Source: JACOND01 sp051011135 (GTDB taxonomy: Bacteria > Bdellovibrionota > Bdellovibrionia > Bdellovibrionales > UBA1609). From it: 25,284 nucleotides of DNA. Where the stretch lies: contig JBPCUO010000102.1 of the NCBI GenBank assembly GCA_051011135.1, positions 1-25,284 on the forward strand, written 5' to 3'. The notes under the pieces are model-generated. The model saw nothing but the letters and a program-made list of their open reading frames with translations, was not told the DNA's origin and ran no database searches. A program made the position numbers and the translations under genes. Of the stretch, positions 15,260-22,389 are shown piece after piece; within the stretch, counting starts at the first letter, position 1, and the number at the start of each line of letters is the position of its first letter.

Positions 15260-16645
15260 TTAAGAAGAAGGTTTTAAATTAGGACCTATCATTTTTTTGG
15301 GATCTACCAAGCGATCAAATTCTTCTTCTGTTAATAGTTTTAATCGAAGAGCTTCTTCTTTTAAAGAAGTTCCATTTTTATAAGCCGCTTTAGCAATTTG
15401 TGCAGATTTCTCATAACCTATATGAGGATTAAGAGCTGTGACCAACATTAAGGAATGATTCAGATAATTGTTTATTTTTTCCTCATTGACTTGAATTCCT
15501 TTGAGACATTTTTCCTGAAAACTATTTAAAGCATCTGTTAACAAGGTGCAGGAGCGAAGAATATTAAAAATAATAAGAGGCTTGAAAGTATTCAGTTGCA
15601 TCTGCCCCATAGAGCCTCCTAAAGAGATGCTCATGTCTTGACCTATCACCTGAGCACAAACCATGGTCAAAGCTTCGCATTGAGTAGGATTGACTTTACC
15701 AGGCATGATCGAGCTTCCCGGTTCATTGGCTGGTAAAGTCAATTCTCCTAAACCACAACGAGGTCCACTTGCTAAAAGCCTTATGTCGTTTCCTATTTTC
15801 ATTAAACTCACTGCTAATGTTTTTAAACTTCCACTCATTTGAACTAAGGAATCATGACTTGCTATCGCTTCAAAGTTATTGCTTGCACTTACAAAATCAT
15901 AACCCGTTTTTTTAGAAATTAATTGAGCTGCTTTTTTTCCAAAGTTTGGAGGCGTATTAAGACCTGTTCCTACAGCCGTACCTCCTAAAGGCAGGCTTAA
16001 TAAATGGTTTAAATTATTTTGAATTCTTGCTTTTGATAAACGGATTTGTTCTTTAAATCCAGAAAACTCTTGTCCTAAAGTTAAAGGAACAGCATCCATC
16101 AGGTGGGTTCGACCTATTTTTATAATCTTGTTAAATTCTTCTACTTTTTGATCTAAAGTTTTTTCAAAAAGATCCAAAGCAGGAAGCAAGCATTTCTGCA
16201 AGCTAACAACAGTAGAAATCCTCATAGCAGACGGGAAAGTATCATTGGAAGATTGAGATTTATTCACATCATCATTAGGGTGAATATCCAGGGATTTGGT
16301 GGCAAGTTGCCCAGCTCTATTAGCAATCACTTCGTTCACATTCATATTGGTTTGAGTTCCACTGCCTGTTTGCCAAACCACTAAAGGAAATTGATCATCC
16401 CATCTGCCCTCTTGAATTTCTTTGGCGGCTTGTTGAATCCCCCTAGATTTTTCAGGAGTTAAAAAGCCCAATTCCTGATTGACCTCTGCGCAAGATTCTT
16501 TAATAAGAGCTAAGGCATAGATTAACTCTAAAGGCATGCGGTCAGAGCCAATTTTAAAATTCTCTAAAGATCTTTGTGTTTGAGTCGACCAAAGCTTATC
16601 TTTAGGCAGCATTTTATCACCAAGAGTGGCTTTTACTTTCTTCAT
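15260..16645 (-). CDS. fumC: Class II fumarate hydratase
   Basis: It interconverts fumarate and malate in the TCA cycle; class II enzymes need no Fe-S cluster. The 461-residue product shows WQTGSGTQTNMNVNEVIANR, SQSSNDTFPSAMRIS (active-site region), GRTHLMDAVPLTLGQEF and the superfamily signature GSSIMPGKVNPTQCE with the flexible active-site loop. Length fits the homotetrameric FumC type. ATG 16645 gives the usual N-terminus, leading into LWSTQTQRSLENF. A TSUP permease gene follows after 18 nt. Aspartate ammonia-lyase is the nearest alternative, but the motifs fit FumC better. Confidence 0.95.
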   Translation of the reverse strand: MKKVKATLGDKMLPKDKLWSTQTQRSLENFKIGSDRMPLELIYALALIKESCAEVNQELGFLTPEKSRGIQQAAKEIQEGRWDDQFPLVVWQTGSGTQTNMNVNEVIANRAGQLATKSLDIHPNDDVNKSQSSNDTFPSAMRISTVVSLQKCLLPALDLFEKTLDQKVEEFNKIIKIGRTHLMDAVPLTLGQEFSGFKEQIRLSKARIQNNLNHLLSLPLGGTAVGTGLNTPPNFGKKAAQLISKKTGYDFVSASNNFEAIASHDSLVQMSGSLKTLAVSLMKIGNDIRLLASGPRCGLGELTLPANEPGSSIMPGKVNPTQCEALTMVCAQVIGQDMSISLGGSMGQMQLNTFKPLIIFNILRSCTLLTDALNSFQEKCLKGIQVNEEKINNYLNHSLMLVTALNPHIGYEKSAQIAKAAYKNGTSLKEEALRLKLLTEEEFDRLVDPKKMIGPNLKPSS

Positions 16646-16719
16646 TAAATCAAAGTATCTAATAAGATATAAAGGGATTCAAGAAGAAGATGGAATGTCA
16701 TATTAAAGACTAAGTCATC

Positions 16720-16747
16720 TTGATTTTTTAGAGATGTTTAGGATAAT
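16720..16747 (+). promoter_or_regulatory. Candidate promoter giving a near-leaderless mRNA
   Basis: TTGATT (16720-16725) and GATAAT (16742-16747) are 16 nt apart. The start codon of the EVE gene is at 16757, only 9 nt after the -10 box. Transcription starting about 7 nt after the -10 would leave almost no leader, and no SD is visible. Confidence 0.5.
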
Positions 16748-16756
16748 ACATCTCTT

Positions 16757-17230
16757 ATGCATGCTAAAAACACTTGCTTTTGGTTGATGAAATCAGAGCC
16801 TTCTAGTTATTCTATTGATGATTTTAAAAAAGAAGGGGCAACCTTTTGGGAAGGCGTCAGAAATTATCAAGCCCGTAATTTTATGATTCATAATATGAAA
16901 CTAGGAGATTCTATTTTATTTTATCATTCTAACGCTAAGCCTTCTGGAGTGGTGGGATTAGGGATAGTCTCTAAGCATGCTTCACCCGATCAGACGGCTT
17001 TAGATAAAAAATCCAAATACTTTGACCCTAAAGCCACTCAAGCCAAGCCTAGATGGTTTGCTGTTACTGTTAAGTTTCGAAAAAAATTTCCACAAATCTT
17101 AACTTTGGAACAACTTAGAAAAGAAAAAAGCTTAAAAAATATGCTCCTTTTAAAAAAAGGACAAAGGCTTTCTATACTACCCGTGACAAAAAAAGAATTT
17201 GAACACATAATAGGTCTCACTAAAAAATAA
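16757..17230 (+). CDS. EVE-domain (PUA-like) protein
   Basis: The 157-residue product is a single EVE domain. It has the opening FWLMKSEPSSYSIDD, then FWEGVRNYQARNFM, MKLGDSILFYHS, GVVGLGIVS, and the closing LKKGQRLSILPVTKKEFEHI. EVE domains have a PUA-like fold; those studied bind modified bases in DNA or RNA, and the human relative THYN1 belongs here. The cellular target in bacteria is not established. Length is the usual single-domain size. It lies 7 nt before the transporter gene, implying one transcript. The likely promoter leaves no room for an SD, so a leaderless message is probable. Confidence 0.9.
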   Translation: MHAKNTCFWLMKSEPSSYSIDDFKKEGATFWEGVRNYQARNFMIHNMKLGDSILFYHSNAKPSGVVGLGIVSKHASPDQTALDKKSKYFDPKATQAKPRWFAVTVKFRKKFPQILTLEQLRKEKSLKNMLLLKKGQRLSILPVTKKEFEHIIGLTKK

Positions 17231-17237
17231 AATTAAG

Positions 17238-19088
17238 ATGGATGATAACAGCTCAAAAACACAATTAAATTGGTTCGTTTCTGCAGGAATTGTAGGCTCT
17301 GACATTGGAACTTCTGTTCTCTATAGTACAGGTATTTTATTTCCTATTGTGGGATATTTAGCTCCTGTCTTTGTGCTCACAACCTGTTTAGCCATGTGGA
17401 TCTTTAAAAGAACCTATGAAGAAGGCTTGGCCATGTCTCCAAGAAATGGAGGAGCTTATTCTATGATTTTAAGAACCATGGGGCGACGATCTGCTGTAGG
17501 AGCGGGGGCTTTAACTTTTGTCTCTTACCTTGCAACAGCTGCTGTTAGTTCTCTTTCAGGAAGCTATTATATTTGTTCTTTGTTTTCTTCTCATGTTTCT
17601 TTAGGCACTGTTGTTTTAATTGCTTTTTTTCCTATTATCTTTTTTGGAATCTTGAATATTAAAGGTTTAAAAGAGCCTGCAAAAATTGTAACAGGAATTG
17701 CTTCTTTTCATTTTGTCTTTTTATTCCTTATTGGAATTTGGGGACTTATTTATCTTCTTTTGAATTTAGAAAGTTTAGATCTGGGAAAATTCCTTCGTTT
17801 TTATCAGGAAGGACAAATAGAAATTACCTTTCCTCTTTTGGCTTACGGATTTTCAGCAGCGTTTTTAGGAATCACAGGTTTTGAATCGGCGGCTCAAATT
17901 ATTGAATCCATCAAGCAACCTCAAACAAAAACGCTAGATAAACTTTATAGAACTGTTATTTTAGCAGTATCCCTGACCGCTCCTTTAATTTCTTTTATAT
18001 GTTTAGCTCTTTTAACTCCTCAAGAAGTCGATGGAAATTTGAATCATCTCTTGTCAGAAGTGACTTTTAAATTAGGAGGGCCTTTTTTAAAAACTGTTTT
18101 GGTAATCAATGCAAGTCTCACACTTTTTGCAGCAACCAACACAGCTCTTGTCGGTTTTGTAGGTTTAGCAACAACGATGGCTAAAAATGGAAATCTTCCG
18201 CAGTTTTTTCTTCAAAGATGGATTCATAAATACTCCCATTTAGAAGGTTACCCTTATATCACTTTTCCCTTTGTGATTATCTCTATGACAATGGCCGCTT
18301 TGGTTGCAGGAGAAGTTCATATTGTTGCCAAAGTTTATGAAATTGCTTTTTTAGGTGTTATGGTGAGTTTTGCCATAGGAGTGATTCTTATGAGAAATAA
18401 AGGTTATAAAAAATCAACTCCTGTAGAGTATCTTTCTCAACATTATTTAAAATTTCAAAATAAAATCTTTCCCCTGCCTTCTGTATTTACAGCTCTTATC
18501 CTGGGGTTTGCTCTTTTAACCTTGATTTCCCATGCGAATTCTCAAGTGTTATTTATGCTTACTTTTTTAATAGCCATTACTTCTTTGCTGATGGCTTATT
18601 ATCGTTGGAGTGTTTTAGAAACTCGATTGGTGACACATTCCGATCTTCGTTTAGGTCTCGGAAAATATTCTCTTCAGTCTATGCCTGAACTTCCTGAAGA
18701 TTTAAAAAAATATATTTTATGTATAGGAACAGCAAATACTCGAAGACTCATTATGACCGCTTTGAAAAAAATAAAAAGCATTGAAAACAATCGCCCCTAC
18801 GAACTCGTTTTATTTTACGCAGAAGATGAAGATATTGAGGATAGTGGAGTTTTTTATGAAATTTTACAAAGGGTTGTCTCTCAACAAATCGCTCCCATTG
18901 TTTCACAAGACATTATACTCACCGTTAAAATCCTGCCGGGATCTTTAGTCGAAGGCTTAACAACTTTAAAAAAGACTATCCCCTTTAAAGATGTTTTCTT
19001 TGGCTCAGGTCACGACCCTGTTCATGCTTATGAACTTAAAGAAACTATCGCTAAAGAACTGGAAATATCTATAACAAGCATTTATTGA
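17238..19088 (+). CDS. KUP/KimA-like K+ transporter (APC fold) with C-terminal cytosolic domain
   Basis: The 616-residue product has about 12 membrane segments (residues about 12-460) and a soluble C-terminal domain (about 490-616) that looks like a universal-stress-protein fold. The first helix reads GSDIGTSVLY, very close to the KUP potassium-transporter motif GDIGTSPLY. From memory of the B. subtilis KimA structure, its K+ ligands include D36, Y43, D117, T121, S125, T230, E233 and Y377. D22, Y29, T100, S104, T213, E216 and Y367 here fall in matching places, but the D117 position is S96. A proton-coupled K+ importer is therefore plausible; an amino-acid permease of the same superfamily is the alternative. 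It follows the EVE gene by 7 nt. Confidence 0.65.
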   Translation: MDDNSSKTQLNWFVSAGIVGSDIGTSVLYSTGILFPIVGYLAPVFVLTTCLAMWIFKRTYEEGLAMSPRNGGAYSMILRTMGRRSAVGAGALTFVSYLATAAVSSLSGSYYICSLFSSHVSLGTVVLIAFFPIIFFGILNIKGLKEPAKIVTGIASFHFVFLFLIGIWGLIYLLLNLESLDLGKFLRFYQEGQIEITFPLLAYGFSAAFLGITGFESAAQIIESIKQPQTKTLDKLYRTVILAVSLTAPLISFICLALLTPQEVDGNLNHLLSEVTFKLGGPFLKTVLVINASLTLFAATNTALVGFVGLATTMAKNGNLPQFFLQRWIHKYSHLEGYPYITFPFVIISMTMAALVAGEVHIVAKVYEIAFLGVMVSFAIGVILMRNKGYKKSTPVEYLSQHYLKFQNKIFPLPSVFTALILGFALLTLISHANSQVLFMLTFLIAITSLLMAYYRWSVLETRLVTHSDLRLGLGKYSLQSMPELPEDLKKYILCIGTANTRRLIMTALKKIKSIENNRPYELVLFYAEDEDIEDSGVFYEILQRVVSQQIAPIVSQDIILTVKILPGSLVEGLTTLKKTIPFKDVFFGSGHDPVHAYELKETIAKELEISITSIY

Positions 19089-19190
19089 TCCTCTAAAAAA
19101 AAGTGATTTAAACCTTAGGAAAAAAGAAGCAAAACTTTATAGACAATTTTTTTAAAATTTGTAATGATAAAAGAGTACAAAGGAGCATCA

Positions 19191-19454
19191 ATGGCCACTG
19201 TTAAAATCTATACTAAAACAACTTGTCCTGCTTGTGATCTTGCAAAACAAGTTCTAACACAAAAAGGTATGAAATATGAAGAGTTTATCCTAGATGATAA
19301 ACCTGAAGAATTTAAAAGTTTAATTGAAAAAACAAAACTCAAAACAGTTCCTCAAATTTTTATTAATGATCAATTGATCGGAGGTTGTTCCGATATGTTG
19401 GAACTAGATAAAAAAAATCAACTCGACATCCTTCTTCAAGCTGATAATGCTTAG
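19191..19454 (+). CDS. grxC: Glutaredoxin (GrxC-like, CPAC active site)
   Basis: This is a small thiol-disulfide oxidoreductase that uses glutathione. The 87-residue product has the active site TTCPACDLAK (CPAC instead of the more common CPYC), TVPQIFIND with the cis-proline, and GGCSDMLEL, the glutathione-binding GG..D motif. It is a two-cysteine (dithiol) type, so it is not the CGFS partner usually paired with BolA. ATG 19191 is preferred because AAAGGAG lies 5 nt upstream; an in-frame ATG at 19164 lacks one. It stands 102 nt after the transporter gene and 29 nt before purK. Confidence 0.93.
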   Translation: MATVKIYTKTTCPACDLAKQVLTQKGMKYEEFILDDKPEEFKSLIEKTKLKTVPQIFINDQLIGGCSDMLELDKKNQLDILLQADNA

Positions 19455-19483
19455 AGGATCCATTTTTAATCAAGGTTTGATCT

Positions 19484-20653
19484 ATTAAAAAAACTTCCTC
19501 TTTAAAAAAACTTGGTATTTTAGGTGGAGGTCAACTCGCTCGAATGCTAGCTCTTAAAGCAGAAGATTTAAAAATTAAAACTTTTATTTTATCCCCTTCC
19601 TCTAAGGATCCTGCGGCTCAATTAGAATCTGTTCATTGGATTAAGGGAGATCCTTACGATACAAAATGCCTATCTTCTTTTTTAAAACAAATAGATCTTC
19701 TAACCTTTGAAAGTGAATTCATTCCTGCTGAAACCATTAAAAAATCATTAAGCTCGCAAATTTCTATCGCTCCCTCTCTTCAGGCATTAAAAACTTTACA
19801 AGATCGTTACACTCAAAAAAAAATTCTTCAAAAATACCACTTAAAAACTTCTCCTTTTTTTAAAATAACTTTAAACCATTCTAAAAAAAATCTGGATAAA
19901 CTTCATGATCTTTTAAAAAAAGAAGGTCCTATTGTTTTAAAAACAAGAACAGGAGGCTACGATGGTTATGGAACTTTTATTATAAAAAATAAAAAAGATA
20001 TTTTTCAGTTTAGATCTCGTTCTTCTGAGTTTATTGGAGAGCAATTTATAAGATTCAAAAGAGAACTGGCCTTGATAGCCTGTCGTAATAAAAAAGGATC
20101 TGTATGTTTTTTTCCTTTAGTAGAAAGTTATCAAAAAGATTCTCGTTGTCTTTGGGTCAAAGGACCTGTTCATCATAAAAGATTAGATCCCTTAAAAAAA
20201 CAAATTAATAGGATGTTAAATGCCTTAAATTATGAAGGAGTTTTAGCATTTGAACTTTTTGATACAGGCTCTGAGTTATGGATTAATGAAGTGGCTCCTC
20301 GAGTCCATAATTCAGGTCACTACTCTCTTGACGGCCTCACAGAAGATCAATTCACAATGCATTTAAAAGCCATTTATAATCTACCCTTACTCCCACCCAA
20401 AACTTTAAAAAAAGGTTTTGCTATGTTAAATTTACTGGGAGGAAAACAAGCCAAACCTTTTTTAATAATAGGAGAAAAAAAAATAAAACTCGATCAAGGA
20501 TTCGAATCTTTTTATAAAAATTTTTCTCTTTGGTGGTATGGAAAAAACAAAAACACTCCCGGAAGAAAAATGGGACATATCAATAGTTTTGAAAATTCTC
20601 CCCAAAAAGCTCTTTCTACTTTATGGAAAGCTCGAAAAAAATTTAAAATCTAA
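19484..20653 (+). CDS. purK: N5-carboxyaminoimidazole ribonucleotide synthetase (PurK), probable ATT start
   Basis: PurK makes N5-CAIR from AIR, bicarbonate and ATP in purine synthesis. The first in-frame ATG is 19544, but the essential family N-terminus LGILGGGQLARML is encoded just before it, from about 19511. Upstream in frame there is no ATG, GTG or TTG before the stop TGA at 19478. The most likely start is ATT 19484, 8 nt after AAGG, giving 389 residues. ATP-grasp features follow: KTRTGGYDGYGTFIIK and INEVAPRVHNSGHYSLDG. A sequencing error is less likely, because the other two frames also hit stops here without an ATG. purE follows after 63 nt. Confidence 0.9.
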   Translation: MKKTSSLKKLGILGGGQLARMLALKAEDLKIKTFILSPSSKDPAAQLESVHWIKGDPYDTKCLSSFLKQIDLLTFESEFIPAETIKKSLSSQISIAPSLQALKTLQDRYTQKKILQKYHLKTSPFFKITLNHSKKNLDKLHDLLKKEGPIVLKTRTGGYDGYGTFIIKNKKDIFQFRSRSSEFIGEQFIRFKRELALIACRNKKGSVCFFPLVESYQKDSRCLWVKGPVHHKRLDPLKKQINRMLNALNYEGVLAFELFDTGSELWINEVAPRVHNSGHYSLDGLTEDQFTMHLKAIYNLPLLPPKTLKKGFAMLNLLGGKQAKPFLIIGEKKIKLDQGFESFYKNFSLWWYGKNKNTPGRKMGHINSFENSPQKALSTLWKARKKFKI

Positions 20654-20716
20654 ATAGATAAAAAAAAGTGTTCCCTATTTTTAAAAAATTGGTTACATAA
20701 TCTATAGGATAAGAAA

Positions 20717-21214
20717 ATGGCTAAAAAACTAGATGTTGCTGTTATTATGGGAAGTACTTCAGACCTTAAGGTTATGAAGCCCGGTATTGATTGTCTTAAA
20801 AAATGGAAAGTTCCTACAGAAGTTCAAATCGTATCTGCTCATAGAACTCCTGATTTTATGAAAAAATATACGGAAAAAGCTCGAAAAAGAGGTTGTAAAA
20901 TTATTATTGCAGGAGCAGGAGGGTCGGCTCATCTTCCAGGGATGACAGCTTCCTTTACAAGCTTGCCTGTTATTGGTGTTCCTGTAAAAACAAAATCTTT
21001 AAAAGGTTTAGATTCTTTATTATCCATTGTTCAAATGCCAAAAGATATTCCTGTAGCAACAGTTAGCATTGATAACTCTTATAATGCTGCTTTACTTGCT
21101 ATAAGAATTTTAGCTCTTCAAGATAAATCCTTACATTCTAAATTAGAACAATACAAAAAAAAGCAAAAAAAGCGTGTTCTAAAATCGAATCGATCTTTAT
21201 CAAAACTATTATGA
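20717..21214 (+). CDS. purE: N5-carboxyaminoimidazole ribonucleotide mutase (PurE, class I)
   Basis: PurE moves the carboxylate of N5-CAIR to give CAIR, the step after PurK. The 165-residue product has VIMGSTSDLKVM (phosphate-binding loop), VSAHRTPDFM with the catalytic histidine, and AGAGGSAHLPGM. The presence of PurK next door supports the class I, N5-CAIR-using type. The C-terminal 20 residues (KKKQKKRVLKSNRSL) are unusually basic and go beyond the family core. AGGA lies about 7 nt upstream of the ATG. The stop overlaps the next start by 4 nt (ATGA). Confidence 0.96.
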   Translation: MAKKLDVAVIMGSTSDLKVMKPGIDCLKKWKVPTEVQIVSAHRTPDFMKKYTEKARKRGCKIIIAGAGGSAHLPGMTASFTSLPVIGVPVKTKSLKGLDSLLSIVQMPKDIPVATVSIDNSYNAALLAIRILALQDKSLHSKLEQYKKKQKKRVLKSNRSLSKLL

Positions 21215-22389
21215 TTTTAGGTTCAGAAGTTTTCTTAAAAAATCCTAAATGGATTCAAAAGATAAAATCTAAAAAAGTTGCTTATGTAGGTCACGCTGCT
21301 TCTGTGACTCAAAAAGGAGAATTGGTTTTACCTTTGCTTTTAAATCATCCGGATCTTTTGATCTCTTCTGTCTTTAGCCCTCAACATGGATTTGGAGGAG
21401 TTCAACAAGCCAATATGATTACAAGTGAAGATACTAGATGGAAAGAGCTTCCTCTTTTTAGTCTCTATTCTCAAAAAACTCGTCGCCTTACCAAAGCAAT
21501 GAAAGACAGTTTTGATGTTTTACTTTTTGATTTACAAGATGTGGGTTGCCGCATTTATACTTATTTAACCACTTTATTTTATTTGATAGAAGATTGTGAA
21601 AATGAAAAAACAATCTATATTTTAGATCGTCCTAATCCTTTAGGGCGATATGTAGAGGGAAATTGTTTAGATCTTAATTTTAAAAGTTTTGTTGGAGAAG
21701 CGGCTTTACCCATGAGTCATGGACTCACTTTAGGGGAAGCGGCTTTATGGTTTAAACACCATAGAAATTTAAAGACAGATCTTCAAGTGATTCCTATGCG
21801 ATCTTACTCCCCAAAGCATCCTTTGAAAAATAAAGTTTGGGTTGATCCTAGTCCTAATATGACAAGCCTTAGCTGTGCAAAATGCTATCCCGGAACTGTT
21901 CTTTTAGAAGGTACCACTTTGTCAGAAGGACGAGGAACAACTAAGCCCTTAGAAGTCTTTGGTCATCCTAATATGAATGTTAAAAAAATAAAATCTTTTA
22001 TTAAAGAATATGGAAAAGCGTGGTTCAAAGGATGTTTTTTGAGAGAAAAAGAATTTGAACCACAATTTGATAAATTTAAAAATAAAACCTGTTATGGTTT
22101 TCAAATTCATTTAGATTCTTCTTGGAGTTCAAAGGGCGAGTTTCGTCCTTACCGTCTTATGAATTTATTGTTAAAAGCTTTTCGCCATACGCATCCAGAA
22201 ATTCCTTGGAAACTCAATCCTCCTTATGAATATGAATTTAAAAAATGGCCTATTGATATTATCAGCGGAGATGAAACTTTAAAAAACTGGATTGAATCTT
22301 CTCAAACCTCTTTTAAAGAGCGTGAAGAATATCTCCTGCATGAAGAGCAAAAATGGAAAAAACAAAGAAAAGATTTTTTAATCTATTAA
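21211..22389 (+). CDS. namZ: NamZ-like exo-beta-N-acetylmuramidase (DUF1343 family)
   Basis: The family founder from B. subtilis removes N-acetylmuramic acid from the non-reducing end of peptidoglycan fragments in recycling. The 392-residue product has the family blocks VFSPQHGFGG, FDLQDVGCRIYTY, ILDRPNPLG, LPMSHGLTLGE, DPSPNM and LEGTTLSEGRGTTKPLE. No signal peptide is visible, so it should act in the cytoplasm, unlike many exported relatives. Its ATG overlaps the purE stop by 4 nt, so translation is coupled to a purine gene although no pathway link is known. The 3' end overlaps the uvrD 3' end by 4 nt. The molecular function is assigned by family only. Confidence 0.85.
   Translation: MILGSEVFLKNPKWIQKIKSKKVAYVGHAASVTQKGELVLPLLLNHPDLLISSVFSPQHGFGGVQQANMITSEDTRWKELPLFSLYSQKTRRLTKAMKDSFDVLLFDLQDVGCRIYTYLTTLFYLIEDCENEKTIYILDRPNPLGRYVEGNCLDLNFKSFVGEAALPMSHGLTLGEAALWFKHHRNLKTDLQVIPMRSYSPKHPLKNKVWVDPSPNMTSLSCAKCYPGTVLLEGTTLSEGRGTTKPLEVFGHPNMNVKKIKSFIKEYGKAWFKGCFLREKEFEPQFDKFKNKTCYGFQIHLDSSWSSKGEFRPYRLMNLLLKAFRHTHPEIPWKLNPPYEYEFKKWPIDIISGDETLKNWIESSQTSFKEREEYLLHEEQKWKKQRKDFLIY

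Noticed and set aside
17238..19088. Permease gene broken into transporter and separate stress protein
   Set aside because: The frame is continuous over 616 codons, and the same two-part layout is known for KimA-type transporters.
19191..19454. Glutaredoxin as the functional partner of BolA in this window
   Set aside because: Its active site is CPAC (dithiol), not the CGFS of the monothiol glutaredoxins that pair with BolA.
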